Positions 9,133-17,202 of a stretch of DNA of 64,000 nt are shown here, piece after piece. The notes beneath the pieces were generated by a model, which was not told the DNA's origin, made no database searches, and saw only the letters and a program-made list of their open reading frames with translations. A program made the translations under genes and the position numbers. Every line of letters begins with the position of its first letter. Position 1 is the first letter of the stretch. Source of the stretch: Roseibium aggregatum IAM 12614 (GTDB taxonomy: Bacteria; Pseudomonadota; Alphaproteobacteria; Rhizobiales; Stappiaceae); assembly GCF_000168975.1 (NCBI RefSeq), contig NZ_AAUW01000004.1:1-64000 (forward strand). Direction: 5' to 3'.

Positions 9133-10023
9133 ATGACAGATTATCCCATTGCACTTTGGTCCTTTAACCTCGGCCGCGCTCCCACTTCGGTTGCTGCTTT
9201 CGCAGCGCAGATCGAAGAGGGGCTGAAACGTGCCGCCGCAGACGGTGCCAAGCTTCTGATGCTGCCGGAATATCTGGTGGAATGCTGTCTGGCTTTCAAA
9301 CCGGAAGGGCTGCCGCCTGACCGGGAAATGGAATATCTGGCAGAAGTCGGAACGGACCTGATCAAACAGCTTTCGCCCTTGCCAATGAAATATGGCGTGT
9401 CGCTGATCGCCGGGTCGATGCCTGTTCACACCTCTCAAGGCTTCACCAACACGGCCGTTCTTCTGGCGGCCGACGGACGCGAGATCCGCCAGGACAAATT
9501 GTGCCTCACGCCATTCGAGCAGGATCCGGAAATCTGGCATCTGGTGCCGGGAGCCGAGTTGAAGACCTTCGAGTTCGATGGCCTCAAAATGGCGATCCTG
9601 ATCTGTCTGGATGTGGAAATGCCGGCGCTTAGCAGCCTGCTGGCGAAGCAGGATCTGGACCTTCTTCTTGTTCCCTCGATGACGGAAAAACTCTCCGGCT
9701 ACCATCGTGTGTTCGGCTGCGCCAAGGCGCGTGCAGTCGAACTCATGTGTGCGGTTGCCGTTTGCGGTGTGGTCGGGACATCGAAGGGGACGACTCAGAA
9801 CGACACCAATGTTTCAGGCGCCGCACTCTATCTTCCTTGCGAAGAGGAATTCGGTTTTTCTGGTGTTGCCGCAGAGATAGAAGCGACTTCGGGAAGCAAC
9901 GGCGAAGAACCGTTTCTGGTCGCTTCGGTGCCGCTCGATGAATTGCGCGTGCTGAAGTCCGGAAAGGCCGAGGTCTGGCCGGGAGCATGGACTGCCGATC
10001 ATGTTTCAGTATCGGCTGCATGA
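9133..10023 (+). CDS. Carbon-nitrogen hydrolase (nitrilase superfamily)
   Basis: A cytoplasmic amidase or nitrilase-superfamily hydrolase of 296 residues. The Glu-Lys-Cys catalytic triad is visible: Glu46 in LPEYLVE, Lys122 in RQDKLCLTPFEQ and Cys158 in LICLDVEMPAL. The start at ATG 9133 begins the homologous region (MTDYPIALWSFN); a TTG at 9112 would add seven residues without a better ribosome site. The stretch SMTEKLSGYHRVFGCAKARA fits the family. The natural amide is unknown. It precedes the Nudix/PiT block by about 115 bases and need not share its promoter. Confidence 0.88.
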   Translation: MTDYPIALWSFNLGRAPTSVAAFAAQIEEGLKRAAADGAKLLMLPEYLVECCLAFKPEGLPPDREMEYLAEVGTDLIKQLSPLPMKYGVSLIAGSMPVHTSQGFTNTAVLLAADGREIRQDKLCLTPFEQDPEIWHLVPGAELKTFEFDGLKMAILICLDVEMPALSSLLAKQDLDLLLVPSMTEKLSGYHRVFGCAKARAVELMCAVAVCGVVGTSKGTTQNDTNVSGAALYLPCEEEFGFSGVAAEIEATSGSNGEEPFLVASVPLDELRVLKSGKAEVWPGAWTADHVSVSAA

Positions 10024-10137
10024 CGGCAAATTGTAATATTTGTAATAAAAATGTGCGCGCACCGAGTGCACTTTTCTGTAGACGTCCCTAAGGGAACTCC
10101 ATATACACCCCATGTTCCAGAACAACATGGTGTGGAG

Positions 10138-10623
10138 ATGGGATTCGCTAAGGCACTTACAGCGCGGGAAGCATCGTGGCTGCACGGGATTACAGGTTTG
10201 TTCGTCAAGCCGCTCCGTCTGCAGATCGCGGCTCTGTGCGTGCGTCCGGGCGAAGCCGAACCCGAAGTCCTGCTCGTCTCGACGCGAGACACCGGCCGGT
10301 TGATCTTGCCCAAAGGCTGGCCGGAAAAGGACAAACCTGCATATGAAACGGCTTTGATCGAGGCTTACGAGGAAGCAGGCATTGTCGGCAAAGCCGAGCC
10401 TCGAGCCATCGGCAGCTTCCGATCCTACAAAGGTCTCGCCGATGGATTGAAGATCCGCACCAAAGTGGTCGTCTTCAAGATCCGTTTTGAAAAACAGTTG
10501 AAGGAATATCCCGAACTCGGACAACGCAAAACGGTGTGGCTACCGTTCTCAAAGGCAATCGAAACAGTGGAAGAGCCAGCGCTTAAGCGGTTTTTGCGGC
10601 GGCACAAATCGCAAATCTGTTAG
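10138..10623 (+). CDS. Nudix hydrolase, first copy (DIPP-like)
   Basis: A Nudix-fold phosphohydrolase of about 161 residues from ATG 10138; the frame is open to 10051. The Nudix region reads LILPKGWPEKDKPAYETALIEAYEEAGI. The essential EExG part is intact, but the canonical Glu after GX5 is Lys and the Arg of REU is Ile. The PKGWP lead-in recalls the DIPP/Ap4A subgroup, which acts on diphosphoinositol polyphosphates, ApnA and sometimes polyphosphate. The gene ends 32 bases before a PiT phosphate transporter, and the same pair recurs downstream. A phosphate-linked role is inferred from that pairing. Confidence 0.85.
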   Translation: MGFAKALTAREASWLHGITGLFVKPLRLQIAALCVRPGEAEPEVLLVSTRDTGRLILPKGWPEKDKPAYETALIEAYEEAGIVGKAEPRAIGSFRSYKGLADGLKIRTKVVVFKIRFEKQLKEYPELGQRKTVWLPFSKAIETVEEPALKRFLRRHKSQIC

Positions 10624-10655
10624 ACATTTCCTGAGAGATAACGAGGCGTGTTTGA

Positions 10656-12164
10656 TTGCTCACCAGCAGGGATTTGAAAAAGAAGGCACTGGACAAGGAT
10701 CTCGACAAGATCAGCTTTGTCAGTGAGGCGGCCGAGGCCATGGGCCGGCGCCTCGTAGGTCCCGGACTTGCGTTGGTTTTCCTGGTGATCTGTGCCTGCG
10801 TGGCGGCATTTCAGGTGTCAGCCAGCGGCTTCTCCCACATTGTGATCCTTGTTGCCGCAAGCGCCATTGGTGGCTACATGGCGTTGAACATCGGCGCCAA
10901 CGACGTTGCCAACAATGTCGGCCCGGCCGTCGGCGCGCGCGTCGTCAGCCTCACCGGTGCCCTGCTGATAGCTGCTGTTTGTGAAAGTGCGGGTGCATTA
11001 CTGGCCGGGACGGATGTCGTCTCGACCGTTTCCGGCGACATCCTGAGCCCTGGCGATGTCCGCAACAGCTCGGAATTCATGCTGGCGATGCTGACCGCAA
11101 TGGCCGCCTCTGCCTTGTGGATCAACTTTGCAACCGTGATCGGCGCGCCTGTTTCGACAACCCATTCGATTATCGGTGGCGTTGTCGGTGCCGGGATCGC
11201 GGCAAGTGGTTTTGCGGCCATCAACTGGACAACCATGTCCACAATTGCCGTTTCCTGGGTTTTGTCGCCGGTGCTGGGAGGGCTCGTCGGGGCCGGGATC
11301 ATGGCCTTCATCAACACAAGGGTCGTCTATACGCCCGACCGTCTGAAAGCAGCCCAGTACTGGTTGCCGATCCTTCTGGGCCTCATGGGGGCGACCTTTA
11401 CCGGTTACCTTCTGCTGAAAATCTCCGATCGGTTGCTTTCCGTTCCAGAATGGCTCGCCGTCGTCCTGTCGCTTGCCGTCGGCTTCGTTGTCTGGCGAAT
11501 CTATTGTCACGTGATCGTTGCCCAGACGCTCACGCTGGAAAACAGCGCACGCGCGTTGCGCAATCTGTTCGCGGTGCCCCTCATGGTCGCGGCGGGCTTG
11601 CTATCCTTTGCCCACGGCGCCAATGACGTTGCAAATGCGATCGGACCGCTGGCAGCCATCGTGATGAGCCAGTCGAACGATTTCCCTGACCTCATGTTCT
11701 GGTATCTTGGCGCGTTGAACCCCGAAGTGCCGATCTGGGTGAGTGCGGTCGGGGCATGCGGTATTTCCGCGGGCCTTTTGCTGTTCGGAAGACGCCTTGT
11801 GACCGTTGTCGGTAAGAAGATCACGAAACTCAGTCCCGTGCGGGCCTTCTGCATCACATTGGCAACGGCCGCCACCGTGCTTACGGCGTCAGGGGCAGGG
11901 CTGCCGGTGTCGTCCACCCACATTGCGGTTGGCGCTTTGTTCGGTGTCGGCTTTTATCGGGAATGGTATCGCAACAAGTATGTTGCCGAAGGCGGGGTCA
12001 TGAAACCGCGCAAGATGATGAAAAACAGGGAAGAACGCCGCAGACGCCTGCTTGTTCGCCGGTCAAGCTTGATCACCATCATCGCAGCCTGGGTTGTCAC
12101 CGTACCTGCGTCGGCGCTTCTGGCCGCGGGTCTTTTTACGGCGCTCAAACTGGTCTTGTCCTGA
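10656..12164 (+). CDS. PiT-family inorganic phosphate transporter, first copy
   Basis: Inner-membrane phosphate:cation symporter of 502 residues. Both PiT signatures are present: GANDVANNVGPAVG in the N-terminal half and GANDVANAIGPLAAI in the C-terminal half. SSTHIAVGALFGVGFYREW follows near the end, with about ten or more hydrophobic segments. The start is the TTG at 10656, since an in-frame TGA lies directly before it; GAGG at 10643-10646 gives a ribosome site. A hydrophilic leader LKKKALDKDLDKIS is shared with the second copy, so it is likely functional. It is closely coupled to the Nudix gene upstream. Confidence 0.92.
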   Translation: MLTSRDLKKKALDKDLDKISFVSEAAEAMGRRLVGPGLALVFLVICACVAAFQVSASGFSHIVILVAASAIGGYMALNIGANDVANNVGPAVGARVVSLTGALLIAAVCESAGALLAGTDVVSTVSGDILSPGDVRNSSEFMLAMLTAMAASALWINFATVIGAPVSTTHSIIGGVVGAGIAASGFAAINWTTMSTIAVSWVLSPVLGGLVGAGIMAFINTRVVYTPDRLKAAQYWLPILLGLMGATFTGYLLLKISDRLLSVPEWLAVVLSLAVGFVVWRIYCHVIVAQTLTLENSARALRNLFAVPLMVAAGLLSFAHGANDVANAIGPLAAIVMSQSNDFPDLMFWYLGALNPEVPIWVSAVGACGISAGLLLFGRRLVTVVGKKITKLSPVRAFCITLATAATVLTASGAGLPVSSTHIAVGALFGVGFYREWYRNKYVAEGGVMKPRKMMKNREERRRRLLVRRSSLITIIAAWVVTVPASALLAAGLFTALKLVLS

Positions 12165-12288
12165 GACAATCCCGACCCTTCGCAAACAAGTTACCAGGAT
12201 AAATAAGAGCACACAGTGCGCGTTTTCTGGACAGGCACGTCTTTGCGACGTATTCTGCGAGTCTTTTCAACGTCCGGGAAAGGGCACT

Positions 12289-12774
12289 ATGGCGCAGCTT
12301 TATTCAGCAATCGACGAACGGACTTCCTGGTTCCAGACCCTGCTTCTGATGTTCAGACGCCCCTCGAGATTGCAGATAGCAGCGTTGTGTCATCGTTTAC
12401 GCGACGGGCAGCGGGAAGTGCTGCTTGTGACGACCAAGTCCACGCAACGCTGGATTCTTCCGAAAGGCTGGCCAATCCTGTCGATGAATGCGCATCACAC
12501 CGCTGCGGTGGAAGCTTTCGAGGAAGCGGGTGTTATCGGAACCGCGCAGAAAAAACCTTTTGCCAGCTTCCAGTCCCACAAGGGTGGTGAGGGCGGTTTG
12601 CGTTTGAGGACCGAGGTCCTTGTCTTTCTGGTGGACGTTGAGAGCACGACGAGCAGTTTTCCGGACAAGGAAGAACGGGACGTCCGTTGGCTTCCGATAC
12701 AGGAAGCTGTCCGGCTTGCCAGCGATCCGGGGCTGGCGAAAGTGCTTCGAAAGCTGGAAAATTTAACCAACTAA
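12289..12774 (+). CDS. Nudix hydrolase, second copy (DIPP-like)
   Basis: Paralogue of the Nudix gene at 10138, again 161 residues. The shared stretch RLQIAALC, the lead-in ILPKGWP and the FEEAGVIG box make the relationship plain. Its Nudix signature departs from consensus at the same positions as the first copy: the Glu after GX5 is Asn, and the Arg of REU is Val. The catalytic EExG is intact. ATG 12289 follows GGGAAAGGG. The open frame upstream to 12094 overlaps the PiT gene and is rejected. It sits 124 bases after the first PiT gene and 120 before the second. Confidence 0.85.
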   Translation: MAQLYSAIDERTSWFQTLLLMFRRPSRLQIAALCHRLRDGQREVLLVTTKSTQRWILPKGWPILSMNAHHTAAVEAFEEAGVIGTAQKKPFASFQSHKGGEGGLRLRTEVLVFLVDVESTTSSFPDKEERDVRWLPIQEAVRLASDPGLAKVLRKLENLTN

Positions 12775-12894
12775 GAAATATTGGCGAAACAGGGCCGTTT
12801 TGGTTGACCTTTTCGGACGATTGTTTAAGGCAGGCGCCAGAAGACGCTTGGCTTGCAAGACTTGCCTTCAAAGGACTTCCCAACTGGAACGCCC

Positions 12895-14385
12895 ATGCCA
12901 AATTTGAAAAAGCCAACCCTCGACAAAGATCTCGACAAACTGAGCTACATGGAAGAGGCCGCCGGGTCTCTTGGCCGTGGTTTGATTGCGCCTGGAATTG
13001 CGCTGGTCTTTATCGTCTTATGCGCGCTAGGCGCAGGTGCCTCCATGTCGGGAGCACCGGGAACGGTCATCATCGTGGCGGCCGCCGCCATTGGCGCCTA
13101 TATGGCGCTCAACATCGGCGCCAACGATGTTGCCAACAATGTCGGTCCCGCTGTCGGTTCGCGGGCCATGACGCTTCTGACGGCGCTGATAATAGCGGCC
13201 GTCTTCGAAAGTGCCGGTGCCCTTATCGCAGGTGGGGATGTCGTCAGCACCATCTCGAAGGGGATCATCGATCCTGCTTCGGTTGCCGATGCCAACGTCT
13301 TCATGGCAGCAATGATGGCGGCTCTGGTGTCCTCTGCGCTCTGGATCAACCTTGCCACCTGGATCGGCGCACCTGTCTCAACCACGCATTCCATTGTGGG
13401 CGGTGTCATGGGAGCCGGTATTGCGGCGGCAGGTTTCAGTGCGGTTAATTGGGCAACAATGGGCGGCATTGCAGCAAGCTGGGTTATTTCACCGTTTCTT
13501 GGCGGTCTGATCGCTGCAGCTTTCCTGGCCTTCATAAAGACCTTTATCATTTATCAGGAAGACAAGATCGCCGCGGCCCGCAAATGGGTTCCGGTGCTGA
13601 TCGGGGTCATGTCCGGAACCTTTGCCAGCTATCTGGCTCTCAAGGGCCTGAAGAAGATCGTGAAGATCGACATGCCGATGTCGCTGGTGCTCGGGGTTGT
13701 CGTCGGGCTCGCCGTCTGGGCGATTGTACGCCCGCTAATCCGGCGTCAGTCGGAAGGGTTGGAGAACCGCAACCAGTCGCTCCGCATCCTCTTTTCCGTG
13801 CCGCTTGTGTGTTCGGCGGCATTGCTGTCCTTCGCCCACGGCGCCAACGACGTCGCCAATGCCGTTGGGCCGCTGGCCGCCATCGTGCATACGGCGGAAC
13901 TCGGTGACGTCGCCGCAAAGGTCAGCATTCCGCTCTGGGTGATGGCCGTCGGCGCCTTTGGCATATCTTTTGGCCTGCTGCTGTTCGGGCCCCGCTTGAT
14001 CGAGATGGTCGGCCAGCAGATCACCAAGCTCAATCCGATGCGGGCCTATTGCGTGTCGCTGTCCGCTGCCATCACGGTGATTGTCGCCTCGGGCTTCGGG
14101 CTGCCCGTGAGTTCGACCCATATCGCTGTGGGCGCTGTCTTTGGAGTTGGGTTCTTCCGGGAGTGGTATACGGAACGCTCAAAACGGCGGCTGGACTATG
14201 TGAACAAGATGCAGGCCAACGGCAATATGGTCAGGCCTGTCCGCAACCGCGAGGAGCAGGCCCGTCGCCACCTTGTCCGCCGGGCCCATTTCATGACCAT
14301 TATTGCCGCCTGGGTCGTTACAGTTCCGGCCGCAGCCGTCCTGTCAGCGGGGCTCTACTTTGTCATGGTCAAGCTGATCGCCTGA
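12895..14385 (+). CDS. PiT-family inorganic phosphate transporter, second copy
   Basis: Inner-membrane phosphate transporter of 496 residues, clearly paralogous to the copy at 10656 over its whole length. Both GANDVAN signatures, SSTHIAVGAVFGVGFFREW and the leader LKKPTLDKDLDKLS are present. ATG 12895 begins the shared leader; a TTG at 12853 would add 14 residues with no counterpart in the first copy. The C-terminal cytoplasmic loop before the last helices (RNREEQARRHLVRRAHFMTII) is also matched in copy one. It is followed by a convergent gene after about 10 bases. Specificity could be phosphate or, as in some family members, sulfate. Confidence 0.92.
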   Translation: MPNLKKPTLDKDLDKLSYMEEAAGSLGRGLIAPGIALVFIVLCALGAGASMSGAPGTVIIVAAAAIGAYMALNIGANDVANNVGPAVGSRAMTLLTALIIAAVFESAGALIAGGDVVSTISKGIIDPASVADANVFMAAMMAALVSSALWINLATWIGAPVSTTHSIVGGVMGAGIAAAGFSAVNWATMGGIAASWVISPFLGGLIAAAFLAFIKTFIIYQEDKIAAARKWVPVLIGVMSGTFASYLALKGLKKIVKIDMPMSLVLGVVVGLAVWAIVRPLIRRQSEGLENRNQSLRILFSVPLVCSAALLSFAHGANDVANAVGPLAAIVHTAELGDVAAKVSIPLWVMAVGAFGISFGLLLFGPRLIEMVGQQITKLNPMRAYCVSLSAAITVIVASGFGLPVSSTHIAVGAVFGVGFFREWYTERSKRRLDYVNKMQANGNMVRPVRNREEQARRHLVRRAHFMTIIAAWVVTVPAAAVLSAGLYFVMVKLIA

Positions 14386-14396
14386 TTGCAGCGACT

Positions 14397-15113
14397 CTAA
14401 CCGGGTAGATGTCCGGCCGGCTCCAAAGTGAGGTTGGCCCAGACCGGCAGGTGATCCGATGCGATACGTGCCGTTTTGGATTTGTGGACACCGGCCTGCC
14501 GGACGATGAATTCCGGGCTGGTGATGATCCGGTCCAGGCTGCCGACGGGCAGGGGGCTAGGAAAGCTCCGGCCCGGAGTCGTCACTTCGTAGCGTTCCTC
14601 GAACAGTTTGATGCTGTCTGCCGAATCGCGCCACTCATTCAGATCGCCAATGAGAACTGTCGGCAGATAGTCGAGATGCTCATGAAGCTGGTGCATCAGC
14701 GACGTTATCTGCTTCTTGCGAAAGTGGCCGATCAGGCTCAGATGCATGGCCGCCACGCGGATTTTTTCACCGGCCACCAGAAGGTCCACGGCAACGGCTC
14801 CACGGGGTTCCAGCGTCGGCAGATCCAGCCGGCGGTGATCCAGAATGCCGATGGAGTTTCGCACAAGAATGGCGTTTCCGTGCCAGCCGAGGCTTTTGTC
14901 TCCGGTGGCAAAGGGCACGGGACGATAGTCCGTTTCGTGCAGAATAGTCTCTCTGTCGAGGGTGCTTTCGCGCGGACCGAAGCGTTTGTCGGCCTCCTGC
15001 AGCGCCAGGATATCGCAGTCCAGTTCCTGGATCACCTTCAGTGTCCGGTCGGGCCGCCTGCGCGCGTCGACGCCTATTGATTTCTGTATGTTGTAAGAAC
15101 CGATTTTCAGCAT
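14397..15113 (-). CDS. Endonuclease/exonuclease/phosphatase (EEP) family protein
   Basis: A metal-dependent phosphoesterase of about 238 residues. EEP motifs run in order: SYNIQKSIG, DILALQEADKR with the metal-binding Glu, HGNAILVRNS, VAAMHLSLIG, VLIGDLNEWRDS with the catalytic Asp-Leu-Asn, LDRIITS and a C-terminal SDHLPVWANL with the Asp-His pair. Members cleave phosphodiesters in DNA, lipids or nucleotides; the substrate cannot be read here. Start ATG 15113 begins the homologous region; a TTG at 15149 is the alternative. It is read convergently to the second PiT gene. Confidence 0.88.
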   Translation of the reverse strand: MLKIGSYNIQKSIGVDARRRPDRTLKVIQELDCDILALQEADKRFGPRESTLDRETILHETDYRPVPFATGDKSLGWHGNAILVRNSIGILDHRRLDLPTLEPRGAVAVDLLVAGEKIRVAAMHLSLIGHFRKKQITSLMHQLHEHLDYLPTVLIGDLNEWRDSADSIKLFEERYEVTTPGRSFPSPLPVGSLDRIITSPEFIVRQAGVHKSKTARIASDHLPVWANLTLEPAGHLPG

Positions 15114-15185
15114 GAGCGCAGAGTGAGGACCTTGCGGGAAAGGAAGCAAGAGTAACAGATTGTTTTAAGCTTCTGTGCGTTCAAT

Positions 15186-16547
15186 TTAGGCAGCGTCGGA
15201 ATGCTCCATGCGTTCCGTTGCCCGTTTCAGCGCCGCAAAGCATTTTGCATCCAGCGCCGTGCCTGTGTCTCCTTCCATGATGCCAAGAGCTTTCGCCATA
15301 GGCATGGGGCCGCGATACGGCCGCGACGCGGTCAAGGCATCGAAAATATCCGCAGTGGTAACGATCCGCGTTTCCATAGAAATCCTGCTTGCTGTCAGTC
15401 CATCCGGATACCCGCGGCCGTCGAGTTTTTCGTGATGGCCCCGCGCGATCGGCGAAAGTTCCTTGAATGTGTCGATCCTCGATAGGATTTCGTCCGAGTA
15501 AACGGGGTGCATCCGGATTTGTTCCCACTCCAGATCATCAAGCTTGCCTGGTTTGTCGAGAACGGAATTGCTGACACCAAGCTTTCCGATGTCATGCAGC
15601 AGCGCCGCACGCTTCAGCAACTGACGGTCGCGCATGCCATATCCCAGCTCCTCGGCGATCATATCGGTGTAGAGCGTGACCCGCTCGCTGTGGCCGGCGG
15701 TGAAGGGGCTTTTGGAGTCGATGACCAGCGCGAAGCCGTGGGCAATGTCGTCAAGCTGCTCTTCATCTGCAAAACGTGTGTTCTGCGCCGGCTCAAGACC
15801 ATAGACGATCTTGTCGAGGTTTTCCGATTTCAACGTGCTCCAGAATACGGGATCTCTCGCAACACTTTCTGCAGCGGCAACCAGGGCCGGATCAAACCAG
15901 CTACCGGCCCGTTCTTTCAGTTCCTTCAGCGCACCATCGACACCGGAGTTGATCTGGAAGACATCGACTACCTGTGCCAGCAAGGCGATCTGGGAAAACA
16001 CGGGGATCGTTGAGCCCGCGATCCCGTGCGGCCGGCCTTTGCCGTCCCAATGCTCATCCAGGCTGTAAATTCCGGAAACGACCGTTTCCGAGAAATGCAT
16101 CTGCCGGGCGATGTCGCCACCGCGCGTACAGCGCGTTTCGATCATCTCGTTGGCGATGTCGCCGCCATTTTGAAGAATGTTGACGATGGCGCGCACGCGT
16201 TCTGCAAAGCCATGCTTCAGTCCGGTATGGGAAAGTACAAAGCGCAGGGCTGCAGGCAGACTGTCGCTGATCGTCTTGAAGTCGTGTTTGAAGGTCAGGT
16301 CGTCGGTCAGATACAGCTCGCAAATCCTGGCGGCATTGCTCGAGCAGCCGAGGTCTTTCAGAAGCAGGGTGTAATAGAGATCACTGAGCTGGGTGTCGTT
16401 GAGGCCGATGTGCCGGCCGATGTGAATGCCGATCCAGCAACAGCGCACGCAGTGGCCACGCGGCTGGCCTTCCGTGATGTCCAGCGCGTGGCTGAGCGCA
16501 CCAAGCAGCTCCGCCAGCCGGAGTTTTCTGGAAACCTGTTCGGACAT
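15186..16547 (-). CDS. Tandem HD-GYP protein, probable cyclic-di-GMP phosphodiesterase
   Basis: A 453-residue cytoplasmic protein. The C-terminal domain is a full HD-GYP phosphodiesterase: HSERVTLYTDMIAEELG, AALLHDIGKLGV (HD pair), RMHPVYSDEIL, ARGHHEKLDGRGYPDGL (GYP motif) and VTTADIFDALTASRPYR. The N-terminal half looks like a degenerate copy, with LDEHWDGKGRPHGI in the GYP place and ALLAQVVDVFQ after it, but no HD pair. The likely role is hydrolysis of c-di-GMP, with the first domain regulatory. The ATG at 16547 is only 4 bases from a 14-bp hairpin and its only ribosome site lies inside the stem. It follows the sox operon on the same strand. Confidence 0.88.
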   Translation of the reverse strand: MSEQVSRKLRLAELLGALSHALDITEGQPRGHCVRCCWIGIHIGRHIGLNDTQLSDLYYTLLLKDLGCSSNAARICELYLTDDLTFKHDFKTISDSLPAALRFVLSHTGLKHGFAERVRAIVNILQNGGDIANEMIETRCTRGGDIARQMHFSETVVSGIYSLDEHWDGKGRPHGIAGSTIPVFSQIALLAQVVDVFQINSGVDGALKELKERAGSWFDPALVAAAESVARDPVFWSTLKSENLDKIVYGLEPAQNTRFADEEQLDDIAHGFALVIDSKSPFTAGHSERVTLYTDMIAEELGYGMRDRQLLKRAALLHDIGKLGVSNSVLDKPGKLDDLEWEQIRMHPVYSDEILSRIDTFKELSPIARGHHEKLDGRGYPDGLTASRISMETRIVTTADIFDALTASRPYRGPMPMAKALGIMEGDTGTALDAKCFAALKRATERMEHSDAA

Positions 16548-16551
16548 AAAA

Positions 16552-16588
16552 GCGAGCCTCGCGCAGCAATGAGTTGCGCGAGGCTCGC
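16552..16588 (-). terminator. 14-bp hairpin between soxG and the HD-GYP gene, T-run touching the start codon
   Basis: Perfect 14-bp arms (16552-16565 and 16575-16588) with a 9-base loop. On the minus strand the stem is followed by TTTT and then at once by the ATG of the HD-GYP gene. It fits a rho-independent terminator for the sox operon. It also buries the only GAGG ribosome site of the next gene in its 3' arm, 9 bases from the ATG. Either function, or both, is possible. Confidence 0.7.
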
Positions 16589-16626
16589 AAAGCTTTGTTA
16601 AGATCGGGTGTTTGCACCTGATCCTG

Positions 16627-17202
16627 TCAGGCTGCTTCCAGCTCTGTTGCCGACTGCACAAGCAGACCGGACACGTAGTCCATGAAGGAAACCCAGGCTT
16701 CCACGACAAATGCATCCGCGCCGATCCGCCAGATCATCACCGGCGATTTGTGAAACAGCGTCCGCGTCACCGTGCCGACGGGAAAGACCTCCAGCGAGAA
16801 ATCGATGAAGATCCCCGTGTTGAGCAACCAGGCGGCCTTGTCTCCGCTGACGATGATCGCTTCCGACCGGTCGGATATATCGACCAGGGCATGTGGATGA
16901 GCGGAGAGCTTCTCCTCGATCCCGTCGAAAACGGTCTTGAGGTCTTCTTCCGGTGCCAGCAACGTCCATTCGTCCGGCCCCATCCAGAGAGCTGCTCGCT
17001 TGGCCGCCGTCGTGTTCGACAGGGGCGACATGGGCAGTTCAGCGCCGAATGCAGCACCAGCGTCCTTTTGTGTGGCTTCCCGGCAGCGCAGAGAAAGGCG
17101 CGTCAACGGAGCGGCTTTCAGAATGGAGACGGACGGCAGGCTGAGGAGCGGTATTTCACCCGCGTCCGGCGTGATCAGATCGTTTGCCAGAAGTTCAGAC
17201 AT
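16627..17202 (-). CDS. soxG: Sarcosine oxidase gamma subunit
   Basis: Small subunit (191 residues) of the heterotetrameric sarcosine oxidase. It is recognised by position as last gene of soxB-D-A-G and by stretches such as ALWMGPDEWTLLAPEE, LVDISDRSEAIIVSG and GTVTRTLFHKSPVMIWRIG, which resemble the GcvT-like fold of the family. ATG 17202 lies inside the 3' end of soxA, an 8-base overlap, with AAGGAGC as ribosome site. It ends shortly before the hairpin at 16552-16588. No active-site residues are expected in this subunit; it completes the complex. Confidence 0.9.
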   Translation of the reverse strand: MSELLANDLITPDAGEIPLLSLPSVSILKAAPLTRLSLRCREATQKDAGAAFGAELPMSPLSNTTAAKRAALWMGPDEWTLLAPEEDLKTVFDGIEEKLSAHPHALVDISDRSEAIIVSGDKAAWLLNTGIFIDFSLEVFPVGTVTRTLFHKSPVMIWRIGADAFVVEAWVSFMDYVSGLLVQSATELEAA

